Positions 1 through 5,296 of a DNA stretch of 5,371 nt are shown one piece after another (the first letter of the stretch is position 1; each line of letters opens with the position of its first letter). The translations under genes were made by a program, and so were the position numbers. Below the pieces are notes generated by a model. It had not been told where the DNA came from. It saw nothing but the letters and a program-made list of their open reading frames with translations, and did not search any database. Source of the DNA: Planctomicrobium sp. (lineage in GTDB: Bacteria > Planctomycetota > Planctomycetia > Planctomycetales > Planctomycetaceae); assembly GCA_029259835.1 (NCBI GenBank), contig JAJDEL010000723.1, positions 1-5,371 on the forward strand, read 5' to 3'.

Positions 1-666
1 GACACCTTCGATCTCAATTGTCGATGTGCCATGTCCGGAAATGTTCGCGCCCATTGCGTTCAGGAAGTCCGCTAAGGCAACGACTTCCGGTTCAAGTGCT
101 GCGCCTGTCAGAATTGTTCGACCTGTTGCGAGAGTAGCTGCGGACATGACATTGCAGGTGCCGGTGACCGTGCTTCCGCGCGGTCCGCTTAAATCGATTT
201 CAGCCCCTTTCAATTCGCTTGCTTGAACGACAATGTCTCCATTCTCGAACTTGACTTTGGCTCCCAATTCAGAAAAGCCGCGCAAGTGAATATCAATAGG
301 GCGATGACCGATATTGCAACCACCAGGCAACGAAACACGCGCGAAACCGCGTCGGGCGAGCAATGGACCCATCACGCAAACGCTCGCCCGCATTCGCCGG
401 ACAAGGTTGTAGTCTGCTTCAGAGCAGGCTTCGTCGATCACTTCGAGAGAGAGAGAATCGTCGTCGATGCGGGCAACTTCGCACCCGAGTGTACTCAGTA
501 GAGATGACAATGTTCGCACGTCGACCAAGTCGGGAATACGTCGCAAAACAGTTTTTCCGCGAGCCAACAGAGCGGTCGCCATCATCGGCAGCGCTGCGTT
601 CTTAGAACCACTGACCGAGACAGAGCCTCGCAGCGGTGCTCCTCCTTGAACAACAAAAACATCCAT
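1..666 (-). CDS. murA: UDP-N-acetylglucosamine 1-carboxyvinyltransferase (MurA), N-terminal 222 residues, cut by window edge
   Basis: MurA transfers enolpyruvate from PEP to UDP-GlcNAc in the cytoplasm, the first committed step of peptidoglycan synthesis. Translating the minus strand from the ATG at 666 gives an open frame to base 1. It begins MDVFVVQGG and has the substrate-binding SGSKNAALP (K22, N23), the arginine of RRMRAS (R93, equivalent to E. coli R91) and [11 protein letters not shown], which carries the catalytic cysteine (C117, equivalent to E. coli C115) and R122. Cysteine at this site predicts fosfomycin sensitivity, unlike the Asp variants of some phyla. About half of the usual 420-residue protein is present. 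The start is fixed by alignment with the canonical N-terminus, although no Shine-Dalgarno sequence precedes it. It lies 84 nt downstream of prmC on the same strand and may be cotranscribed. The family call is secure; the missing half cannot be judged. Confidence 0.96.
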   Translation of the reverse strand, partial: MDVFVVQGGAPLRGSVSVSGSKNAALPMMATALLARGKTVLRRIPDLVDVRTLSSLLSTLGCEVARIDDDSLSLEVIDEACSEADYNLVRRMRASVCVMGPLLARRGFARVSLPGGCNIGHRPIDIHLRGFSELGAKVKFENGDIVVQASELKGAEIDLSGPRGSTVTGTCNVMSAATLATGRTILTGAALEPEVVALADFLNAMGANISGHGTSTIEIEGV

Positions 667-704
667 GCGAATTGGTCTAGTGTCTGGGGACTAGGGGCAA
701 GGGT

Positions 705-727
705 AAGGAAGGAAGAAAGGAAGGAAG
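705..727. repeat. Short purine tract of AAGG units (pyrimidine-rich in the murA leader)
   Basis: Between prmC and murA the plus strand carries only A and G over 23 bases, built from AAGG/AAGA units. In RNA made from the minus strand this is a CUUCC-type pyrimidine tract about 40 to 60 nt upstream of the murA start codon. It is a simple-sequence repeat; no function is evident. Confidence 0.6.
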
Positions 728-729
728 TG

Positions 730-758
730 CTAAATTCTAAATCCAAATTCCTAAATCC
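730..758. repeat. AT-rich degenerate tandem repeat, CTAAATTC/CTAAATCC units
   Basis: Four imperfect units follow each other: CTAAATTC (730-737), TAAATCC (738-744), AAATTC (745-750) and CTAAATCC (751-758). The last unit overlaps the 3' end of prmC and supplies its final Ile codon and TAG stop (GGATTTAG on the minus strand). Similar GGATTTAG-type low-complexity repeats are, from memory, scattered between genes in other bacteria. Whether this one recurs in the genome cannot be seen here. Confidence 0.6.
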
Positions 759-1638
759 TCTTTCCCCAGCATCCTAGCACGGCTCTTGGGCGTTGGGACA
801 GGTCATCTTCTGTGCGGATCTCAGTGAACCCACGCTCTTGCATCAGTTCGCACGCTGTCTCTGCCTGAGCCGGATCGAGCTCGAACAGGAGCCAGCCGCC
901 GTTCGACAAATAGTCTGGGGATTCGTTGATCAACACGCGAACGAGATCGAGACCGTCCTCACCACCATCCAAAGCGCAATGCGGTTCGTGGTCTCGGACG
1001 TCAGCGTCGAGCGTTTCGATCTCCGCTTTAAGAACGTATGGAGGGTTGCTGACGATCAGGTGAAACTGGGAATTCGCTTCAATCGGTCCGAAGAGGTCGC
1101 CTCGAATCAAGTTGACGCGCTGGCTCAATTCGTGCTTCTCGATGTTACGGGTTGCGACGTCGAATGGTGCCGGGTTTTTCTCAACTGTTGTGATCTGAAC
1201 TGTGGAATGGTTCTTAGTGATCGCTATCGGAATGCAGCCAGAGCCGGTGCAAAGTTCCAGCACTTGAGGAGAGGACAAGGGTTTTAATAGATCGAGCGCT
1301 GCCGCAACGAGTGTTTCTGTATCAGGGCGAGGAATGAAGACATCGCGTGTGATTTCGAAATTGAGGCTGAAGAATTCACGGTGTCCAACGAGATACGCGA
1401 CCGGTTCCGCCGTCGCACGTCTTTTCACCAGGGACCGCATCTGTGAACGCTCTGTATCTGAGAGTGGCTCGTCGAATTGTGTGTAGAGTTGAATTCGTGG
1501 GCAGTTTCGCGAATGCGCCAGCAGAATCTCGGCGTCGAGACGCGGATTCTCGCTGCCGGACTCCTTGAGATAATTGATCGTCCAGTCAAGGACCCGACGA
1601 ACTGTCCACGGTTCGTCAGTCGTCATTGTTTCTGCCAC
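751..1638 (-). CDS. prmC: Peptide chain release factor N5-glutamine methyltransferase (PrmC/HemK)
   Basis: PrmC is a cytoplasmic SAM-dependent enzyme that methylates the glutamine of the GGQ motif in release factors. The 295 residues match the family. An N-terminal helical domain (about 1-75) ends in EPVAYLVGHREFF (78-90), followed by FIPRPDTETLV (101-111). The SAM-binding motif is LELCTGSGC (127-135), and the substrate-glutamine motif NPPY is at 198-201. The start is GTG at 1638: AAGGAGG (1647-1653) lies 8 nt upstream, an ideal spacing, whereas the next in-frame ATG (1626) is 20 nt away. An out-of-frame ATG overlaps the GTG. The gene sits downstream of prfA, whose product is its substrate. 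The C-terminal GCWGKRI ends inside an AT-rich repeat. C130 and C135 in the SAM loop are less usual than the common GTGTGAIA-type loop but should not prevent binding. Confidence 0.96.
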   Translation of the reverse strand: MAETMTTDEPWTVRRVLDWTINYLKESGSENPRLDAEILLAHSRNCPRIQLYTQFDEPLSDTERSQMRSLVKRRATAEPVAYLVGHREFFSLNFEITRDVFIPRPDTETLVAAALDLLKPLSSPQVLELCTGSGCIPIAITKNHSTVQITTVEKNPAPFDVATRNIEKHELSQRVNLIRGDLFGPIEANSQFHLIVSNPPYVLKAEIETLDADVRDHEPHCALDGGEDGLDLVRVLINESPDYLSNGGWLLFELDPAQAETACELMQERGFTEIRTEDDLSQRPRAVLGCWGKRI

Positions 1639-1646
1639 ATTGATGT

Positions 1647-1653
1647 CCTCCTT
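1647..1653 (-). promoter_or_regulatory. Strong Shine-Dalgarno site of prmC, deciding a GTG start
   Basis: The minus strand reads AAGGAGG. It is 8 nt from the GTG at 1638 and 6 nt from an out-of-frame ATG at 1640. The frame opened by that ATG closes after five codons, so the GTG is the start that yields PrmC. Confidence 0.8.
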
Positions 1654-1719
1654 GAACTGAACTCAAAATTCAACTGCTGCTAGACTTGGCACTTGGGCCT
1701 GTTTGAAATTTAAGATTCG

Positions 1720-1767
1720 CCCCTCACCCTAACCCTCTCCCCCCAGGGAGAGGGGGCAAAAGGTGCC
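1720..1767. repeat. GC-rich REP-like palindromic element in the prfA-prmC gap
   Basis: A C-rich stretch (CCCCTCACCCTAACC) runs into a perfect 9-bp inverted repeat, CCCTCTCCC (1733-1741) and GGGAGAGGG (1746-1754), with a 4-nt loop. GGCA (1755-1758) and TGCC (1764-1767) then form a small second hairpin. The pattern CCCTCACCCTAACCCTCTCCC with its GGGAGAGGG partner resembles a REP-type repeat seen between genes in many unrelated bacteria (from memory). Its composition differs sharply from the flanking DNA. It lies after the prfA stop and could fold in the prfA-prmC transcript, but no U-run follows, so I do not call it a terminator. Confidence 0.7.
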
Positions 1768-1793
1768 ATGATGCGGGAGTGATTCAATTTTCC

Positions 1794-2864
1794 TCAAAGA
1801 ACTTTTCGTTTGAGTTTTTCCTGGCGGTCAAATTCCAGCATCGCGTCGACTAGCTCTTGAAGATTTCCCTGCAAGACCTGATCGAGTTTGTAGAGCGTGA
1901 GTCCGATTCTGTGATCGGTCACGCGACCATCTTGAAAGTTGTATGTGCGGATTCGGGAACTGCGATCACCTGTGCCGATGAGTGTGCGGCGTTCTTCCGC
2001 GCGTTCTTCGTTTGCTTTACGTTCTTTTGCATCAAGGACGCGACCACGCAGAACACGCATGGCGCTCGCTCTATTCTTGTGTTGGCTCTTCTCATCCTGA
2101 CACTTCACAACCACGCCAGTTGGGAGATGTGTAATGCGAACGGCACTTTCTGTCTTGTTGACCTTTTGTCCACCCGGTCCACCAGCACGCATCGTGTCGA
2201 TTTTGAGGTCTTCATCTTTGATGATGAGTTCCACTTCCGAAACCTCCGGCATCACAGCGACAGTCGCAGCGCTCGTGTGAATTCTTCCCTGCGTTTCTGT
2301 TTCTGGGACTCGTTGGACTCGATGTCCACCACTTTCAAATTGAAGTTGGTGAAAGGCACCTTCTCCGGAGACGGAGAAAACGATTTCCTTAAACCCACCG
2401 ACGTCGGACGGTGACGATTCCATCAACTCCAGTTTCCATCCCTGAACTTCGGCAAAGCGGGAGTACATTTCGAATAGACTACCTGCGAACAGGGCTGCTT
2501 CGTCACCGCCGGCCCCTGCGCGAATCTCCATAATGAGTCCACCACGTGTGATGGAATCTCCAGCGACGACGATCTCTTCAAGATCTTCTTCGAGTTGATC
2601 AATTTGCTTCTGAAGTTCGTTTAATTCCGATTGAGCATATTCGCGAGACTCTGGATCCGTTTCTGAATCGAGCATCTCTTTCGCGGCAGCGATATCTTCT
2701 TCCAGACCACGATGATGAAGAACCGCGCCTGCAACTTTCTTCAGCCCTCCGTACTCTCGCTGAATGTCCACCATTTTTGATGGATTGGAAAGCACATCAG
2801 GGTCCATGAGTTGCTGTTCCAACTCTTGAAATCGTTCCAGCTTTGTTTCCAGACTGGGATACAT
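1794..2864 (-). CDS. prfA: Peptide chain release factor 1 (RF1)
   Basis: RF1 recognises UAA and UAG stop codons in the ribosomal A site and triggers hydrolysis of peptidyl-tRNA. The 356-residue length is typical. An N-terminal helical domain with acidic, coiled-coil-like segments (about 55-100) is followed by the conserved [17 protein letters not shown] (112-128). The codon-recognition site reads [13 protein letters not shown], giving the tripeptide P187-E188-T189 of the RF1 P-x-T type; RF2 would have SPF. The catalytic GGQ is at 231-233 inside [16 protein letters not shown], and Q233 is the residue PrmC should methylate. The C-terminal [16 protein letters not shown] is standard. The ATG at 2864 has AGGAG (2873-2877) 8 nt upstream. 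prmC follows after 155 nt; rpmE lies upstream beyond a terminator, so prfA probably has its own promoter, which I could not place. Confidence 0.98.
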   Translation of the reverse strand: MYPSLETKLERFQELEQQLMDPDVLSNPSKMVDIQREYGGLKKVAGAVLHHRGLEEDIAAAKEMLDSETDPESREYAQSELNELQKQIDQLEEDLEEIVVAGDSITRGGLIMEIRAGAGGDEAALFAGSLFEMYSRFAEVQGWKLELMESSPSDVGGFKEIVFSVSGEGAFHQLQFESGGHRVQRVPETETQGRIHTSAATVAVMPEVSEVELIIKDEDLKIDTMRAGGPGGQKVNKTESAVRITHLPTGVVVKCQDEKSQHKNRASAMRVLRGRVLDAKERKANEERAEERRTLIGTGDRSSRIRTYNFQDGRVTDHRIGLTLYKLDQVLQGNLQELVDAMLEFDRQEKLKRKVL

Positions 2865-2908
2865 ATCCCTCTCTCCTATTTGAACCGTACGCTATAACAA
2901 CTCGTAGT

Positions 2909-2964
2909 GTCCGCTCTGCGGACCGAAAACGGATTCTCTCCATTCAATCGTCCGCAAAGCGGAC
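2909..2964. repeat. Pair of inverted 15-bp palindromes (REPIN-like), upstream of prfA
   Basis: Two palindromes share the same 6-bp arms: GTCCGC-TCT-GCGGAC (2909-2923) and GTCCGC-AAA-GCGGAC (2950-2964). Read from the other strand the second has a TTT loop, so the two are best aligned as inverted copies of GTCCGCTYTGCGGAC, separated by 26 nt. Either arm could also pair with the partner copy to form one long hairpin. This is the layout of REP doublets (REPINs/BIMEs). It lies within the roughly 250-nt rpmE-prfA gap, about 45 to 100 nt upstream of the prfA start, and would be transcribed into the leader if the promoter lies further upstream. Confidence 0.65.
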
Positions 2965-3050
2965 CCGACCTGGCTAACGGAATGGTTGAGCGTTCATGGA
3001 ATTCACTTGGGAGTATTGGGGGAGAATGGCGCGGGCAGAGAAGAACACAG

Positions 3051-3092
3051 AATAAAACAACAGGACGCACCCATTGAAAAGAGTGCGTCCTG
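3051..3092 (-). terminator. Intrinsic terminator after rpmE
   Basis: On the minus strand a perfect 10-bp stem, CAGGACGCAC with GTGCGTCCTG (arms 3083-3092 and 3061-3070, 12-nt loop), is followed by TTGTTTTATT (3060-3051). It starts 23 nt after the rpmE stop. An A-rich run on the other side of the stem gives a T-run on the plus strand too, but no plus-strand gene needs it. It should separate rpmE transcription from prfA, at least partly. Confidence 0.8.
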
Positions 3093-3115
3093 TGAATTTT
3101 TTGATGGAGACAAAG

Positions 3116-3376
3116 TTACTCTGTGTCTTTTTTACCCCAGCCGTATTTCTTCTGGAATTTCTCGACACGACCGGCGGAGTCGACGTATTTCATTTTGCCG
3201 GTGTAGAACGGATGTGATTCCGAACTGATGTCAATTGTGACGAGCGGGTATTCGTTGCCGTCTTCCCATTTGATGGTTTCTTTCGATCCCATCGTTGATT
3301 GAGTCAGGAATTTGTAATCTGCCCCGACGTCAAAGAATACAACCGGGTGATAATCTGGATGGATGCCGTCTTTCAT
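3116..3376 (-). CDS. rpmE2: 50S ribosomal protein L31, type B (cysteine-free)
   Basis: L31 sits at the central protuberance and contributes to the bridge between ribosomal subunits. The 86-residue product begins [14 protein letters not shown] and contains [18 protein letters not shown] (35-52), the signature SHPFYTG (54-60) and [12 protein letters not shown] (68-79). There is no cysteine at all, so the zinc-binding CxxC pair of type A L31 is absent; with its length this marks type B (the YkgM/RpmE2 form). The ATG at 3376 is the only plausible start: an in-frame TAA lies about 30 nt upstream with no other start codon between. The ribosome site is weak, with GAAGGA 14 nt away. In many bacteria type B is the zinc-starvation paralogue, but here it occupies the usual rpmE place beside prfA, suggesting that it is the main L31. 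A terminator follows immediately. Confidence 0.95.
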   Translation of the reverse strand: MKDGIHPDYHPVVFFDVGADYKFLTQSTMGSKETIKWEDGNEYPLVTIDISSESHPFYTGKMKYVDSAGRVEKFQKKYGWGKKDTE

Positions 3377-3611
3377 CGTACTGCCGTAAGTCCTTCGTTG
3401 ATTTTAGTGCCCGCAATCAAGGTTGCCTCAATCCTCACGGTATTTTCCCGCGAGGGAAAAATGGCAATGTCACTCAACGCGGCATGGTCTTGATTTCTGA
3501 CCAAGACAACTCGTGTTATTGATTGGCTTTCAAAGAGTCTGATTCTTCTGCCAAACGTTCGAATCAGGGAGGATAGCGGATTCTTCGGCAATCAGCAATC
3601 AATCTCTGGGC
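3377..3611 (-). other. rpmE leader region with potential hairpins and a weak promoter candidate
   Basis: I see no convincing gene in this gap. On the minus strand a possible promoter, TTGCTG (3598-3593), 17 nt, TATCCT (3575-3570), lies just after the upstream terminator and would give a leader of about 190 nt. The leader could form a 7-bp hairpin, TTTTCCC/GGGAAAA with a 4-nt loop (3443-3460). It also holds two mutually exclusive stems at 3485-3507: GTCTTG/CAAGAC and TGGTC/GACCA. L31 genes of several bacterial groups have autoregulatory leaders, but no match to those classes can be shown by eye. Confidence 0.35.
3570..3598 (-). promoter_or_regulatory. Candidate sigma70-type promoter for rpmE
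   Basis: TTGCTG and TATCCT are separated by exactly 17 nt on the minus strand, between the terminator of the upstream gene and rpmE. Both boxes are partial matches to TTGACA and TATAAT. Position supports it more than sequence does. Confidence 0.3.
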
Positions 3612-3656
3612 AAAAAAGAAACACGGTAACCTATATTCAACAAACAGGTTACCGCG
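3612..3656 (-). terminator. Intrinsic terminator after the exported-protein gene
   Basis: On the minus strand the arms CGGTAACCT (3654-3646) and AGGTTACCG (3632-3624) form a perfect 9-bp stem with a 13-nt loop, followed by TGTTTCTTTTTT (3623-3612). It starts about 28 nt after the stop codon and isolates this gene from rpmE. Confidence 0.85.
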
Positions 3657-3682
3657 TTTTGTGAGCAAGCGTTCAGCGAAAT

Positions 3683-4285
3683 TCAAAGCTCGAACGGCTC
3701 TTCTTTTTCTGCATTAGCACCAAACGTGGCCCGAAATTGCTCGATGGCATCTTTGACGGTCTCTTTCGGACCAGTCAATTTCAGAAAGTAGTTGCCACCA
3801 CGGCCGGCGGTGACGGTGAGCATCACGTTCACGACTCGGAAGTTGGGCACGGCTTCGGTTTGTCGCCGGAACGGAGGACCGACTGAGCGGTTGTAAGTCC
3901 CGGTCATGTCGACGAGGACATACTTCCCTTGTTCGGTTTTCCCTTGCGTCATTTTTGATTTCAGCCCTTCTGATTGAAATTGCCCGAACCAGCGTTTGAT
4001 ATTCTGTACCGCGCTGCCACCAAATGGTCCTGAAACCACTAATTCCGCAGGTTCTGCACCATCTTTCTTCGCTGCTTCTTTCTTTATTGGGACGAGGAAC
4101 TGAGCAAGCCGTAAGTTGTTCGACGGCTGCTGTTGTTTCCACTCTCTGGGAACATCTAGACTGAGATCATCAGATGCTTTGATTTTAGTGGTAGCAGGCA
4201 CTTTCTCTTCAGCAAACGCAGGGAGCGTCAGTGCTGCCAGAATTGTGAAGCTGCATAGAACTTGCAGCTTTTTTTGAAAAATCAT
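3683..4285 (-). CDS. Exported protein of unknown function (200 aa, signal peptide)
   Basis: The function is not recognised. The start is ATG 4285: AGAGG (4294-4298) lies 8 nt upstream, and from this Met the protein opens with a clear signal peptide (K5-K6, hydrophobic 7-22, AFA at 23-25, cleavage before EE). A longer frame from 4369 would put 28 unrelated residues before the signal and is rejected. The mature part starts with an IKASDDLSLDVPREWKQ segment (35-51), reminiscent of the opening strand of PsbP/DUF1795-like domains (inference only). It continues with PAELVVSGPFGG (79-90), QNIKRWFGQFQSEG (94-107), GKYVLVDMTGTYNRSVGPP (120-138) and NYFLKLTGPKETV (165-177). No mature-region cysteine, lipobox or membrane anchor is seen, so periplasmic location is likely. 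I recall similar small secreted proteins in planctomycetes, unnamed. It has its own promoter candidate and terminator, so it is probably a single-gene unit. Confidence 0.85.
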   Translation of the reverse strand: MIFQKKLQVLCSFTILAALTLPAFAEEKVPATTKIKASDDLSLDVPREWKQQQPSNNLRLAQFLVPIKKEAAKKDGAEPAELVVSGPFGGSAVQNIKRWFGQFQSEGLKSKMTQGKTEQGKYVLVDMTGTYNRSVGPPFRRQTEAVPNFRVVNVMLTVTAGRGGNYFLKLTGPKETVKDAIEQFRATFGANAEKEEPFEL

Positions 4286-4301
4286 TTTGTAAACCTCTAT
4301 C

Positions 4302-4322
4302 GGGTGATTAGTGAATGGGTGA
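4302..4322 (-). promoter_or_regulatory. TCACCC direct repeat in the 5' leader of the exported-protein gene
   Basis: TCACCC occurs twice on the minus strand (4322-4317 and 4307-4302), 15 nt apart start to start. It lies between the promoter candidate and the ribosome site. CGGGT (4326-4322) and ACCCG (4305-4301) on the same strand could also pair. An operator half-site pair is possible; chance is not excluded. Confidence 0.25.
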
Positions 4323-4334
4323 CCCGCTACCGGC

Positions 4335-4363
4335 ATTGTGCGGAACTTTGGCGTTGTTTTCAA
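4335..4363 (-). promoter_or_regulatory. Candidate sigma70-type promoter for the exported-protein gene
   Basis: On the minus strand TTGAAA (4363-4358, 5 of 6 to TTGACA) and CACAAT (4340-4335, 4 of 6 to TATAAT) are separated by 17 nt. They lie in the 96-nt gap after folK and would give a leader of about 43 nt carrying the AGAGG ribosome site. Confidence 0.4.
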
Positions 4364-4381
4364 TCGCAACGGGATTCTTCT

Positions 4382-4927
4382 TCAATGAGAGCGGGAGGAC
4401 GCCGCGGAGCAAAGAACAATATCCGGACGATGTTTTAGTGATTGCGAAGTCGTGGATTCGTTCGCAATCTGTTCCAGCGATTTCTTCAAGACAGGGTGCG
4501 CAAACTGAGGGTCAAGTTCTGCTAATGGGACTGACAGGAAAGATCTCTGGGCGATTTCAGGGTCAGGAATGACGAAACCTTCAGTAGTGATCACCTGACA
4601 ACCATAGAGAGAAATATCAAGATCAATCGTTCGAGGACCATTTTTATTGAGCGGATCGCGCACCCGACCAAGTTGCTGCTCGATAGTCCCCAAAACGTCG
4701 GATTTCAATGATTTTGGCAGCAGGGATGTCTGAACCAAAACAGCGGCGTTACAAAACGGTGCCTGATCTGTAAAACCAACTGGTGCTGACTCCCAAACTG
4801 ACGAGACTTTCAGCACCTCAATCGACGGATTCAGTTCCAGTAACTGAACAGCTTGAGGAAGGTGGGCTTCTGGCGAGATATTTGATCCCAGTCCAATGAA
4901 CGCTTTTTCCAGAGGAGGCAGGTTCAT
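4382..4927 (-). CDS. folK: 2-amino-4-hydroxy-6-hydroxymethyldihydropteridine pyrophosphokinase (HPPK)
   Basis: FolK transfers pyrophosphate from ATP to 6-hydroxymethyl-7,8-dihydropterin, the step before dihydropteroate synthase. The 181 residues carry FIGLGSN (10-16), the pterin-loop region APVGFTDQAPFCNAAV (48-63) and EQQLGRVR (83-90). GPRTIDLDISLYG (97-109) holds the Mg-binding aspartates D102 and D104 (equivalent to E. coli D95 and D97). The usual PHxxxxxR motif reads PDPEIAQR (121-128): the histidine matching E. coli H115 is D122, while R128 (R121) is kept. About 20 C-terminal residues beyond the core look unconserved. The ATG at 4927 comes 9 nt after the folB stop, so translation is probably coupled; no strong Shine-Dalgarno sequence is visible. 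The substrate comes from the aldolase encoded just upstream. Confidence 0.96.
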   Translation of the reverse strand: MNLPPLEKAFIGLGSNISPEAHLPQAVQLLELNPSIEVLKVSSVWESAPVGFTDQAPFCNAAVLVQTSLLPKSLKSDVLGTIEQQLGRVRDPLNKNGPRTIDLDISLYGCQVITTEGFVIPDPEIAQRSFLSVPLAELDPQFAHPVLKKSLEQIANESTTSQSLKHRPDIVLCSAASSRSH

Positions 4928-4936
4928 TGTAGGAAC

Positions 4937-5296
4937 TCACTCAGGTTGGGACCGCTTGATTGTCACACCGACTGATCGGGCGAAACGCAATGCACCTGGC
5001 TTTTCGATGCTGACCCATGCGGTTTGAACTCGCTGATCTTCAAGGCAACAACCTGCGACCTCTTCTGCTAACTTTTCAACAAGTCGGTATTTGGACTCTT
5101 CGACAAGTGCGATGATTTTTTTGCAGATCGTGCGATAGTTGACCGCGTCTTCGATGTCATCAGATTGACCTGCTGGTCGGATATCGACTTCGAATTTCAG
5201 ATTGATCAGAACATCCTGGCGGTTTACCCGCTCGTCAGGGTTGATGCCGATGATCGTCCGTACGAGGAGATCTTTAATTTCGATATAATCTGCCAT
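4937..5296 (-). CDS. folB: Dihydroneopterin aldolase (FolB)
   Basis: FolB cleaves 7,8-dihydroneopterin to 6-hydroxymethyl-7,8-dihydropterin and glycolaldehyde, feeding FolK. The 119 residues match the small tunnel-fold family. TIIGINPDERVNRQ holds the substrate-binding glutamate (E22 from the ATG at 5296), SDDIEDAVNY is the usual SDDxxDxVNY segment with Y54, LVEKLAEEVA carries E74, and IEKPGALRFARSVGV provides the catalytic lysine K99. I prefer the ATG at 5296 to the adjoining GTG at 5299: it overlaps an upstream stop as TGATG, suggesting reinitiation, and the N-terminus MADYIEIKDL is standard. No clear Shine-Dalgarno sequence is present, as expected for coupled starts. folK follows after 9 nt in the same operon. 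Confidence 0.95.
   Translation of the reverse strand: MADYIEIKDLLVRTIIGINPDERVNRQDVLINLKFEVDIRPAGQSDDIEDAVNYRTICKKIIALVEESKYRLVEKLAEEVAGCCLEDQRVQTAWVSIEKPGALRFARSVGVTIKRSQPE

Noticed and set aside
187..189. Glu188 in the RF1 P-x-T codon-recognition tripeptide (protein residues 187-189; the DNA lies near 2300) as a sign of altered stop-codon specificity
   Set aside because: The middle residue of the RF1 tripeptide varies between groups, while Pro and Thr, the defining positions, are present and the GGQ is intact.
793..1287. 164-codon plus-strand open frame
   Set aside because: It lies entirely opposite prmC, whose protein motifs are unmistakable; the plus-strand translation shows no family features.
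1857..2414. 185-codon plus-strand open frame
   Set aside because: Antisense to prfA; Cys- and Phe-rich translation typical of the shadow of a conserved gene.
2891..2908. TATAGC as a -10 box for prfA
   Set aside because: No acceptable -35 match at 16 to 18 nt; the sequence may belong to the flank of the palindrome repeat.
2876..3168. Small open frames on both strands across the rpmE-prfA gap
   Set aside because: They cross the terminator and the palindrome pair, overlap rpmE out of frame and show no protein features.
3714..4142. 142-codon minus-strand frame inside the exported-protein gene
   Set aside because: Overlaps in another frame a gene with a signal peptide, ribosome site and terminator; its Arg-rich, Cys-containing translation looks like an out-of-frame reading.
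4286..4369. N-terminal extension of the exported protein, starting at 4369
   Set aside because: It would place 28 hydrophilic residues ahead of a clear signal peptide, and its sequence overlaps the promoter candidate. The ATG at 4285 has a well-placed AGAGG.
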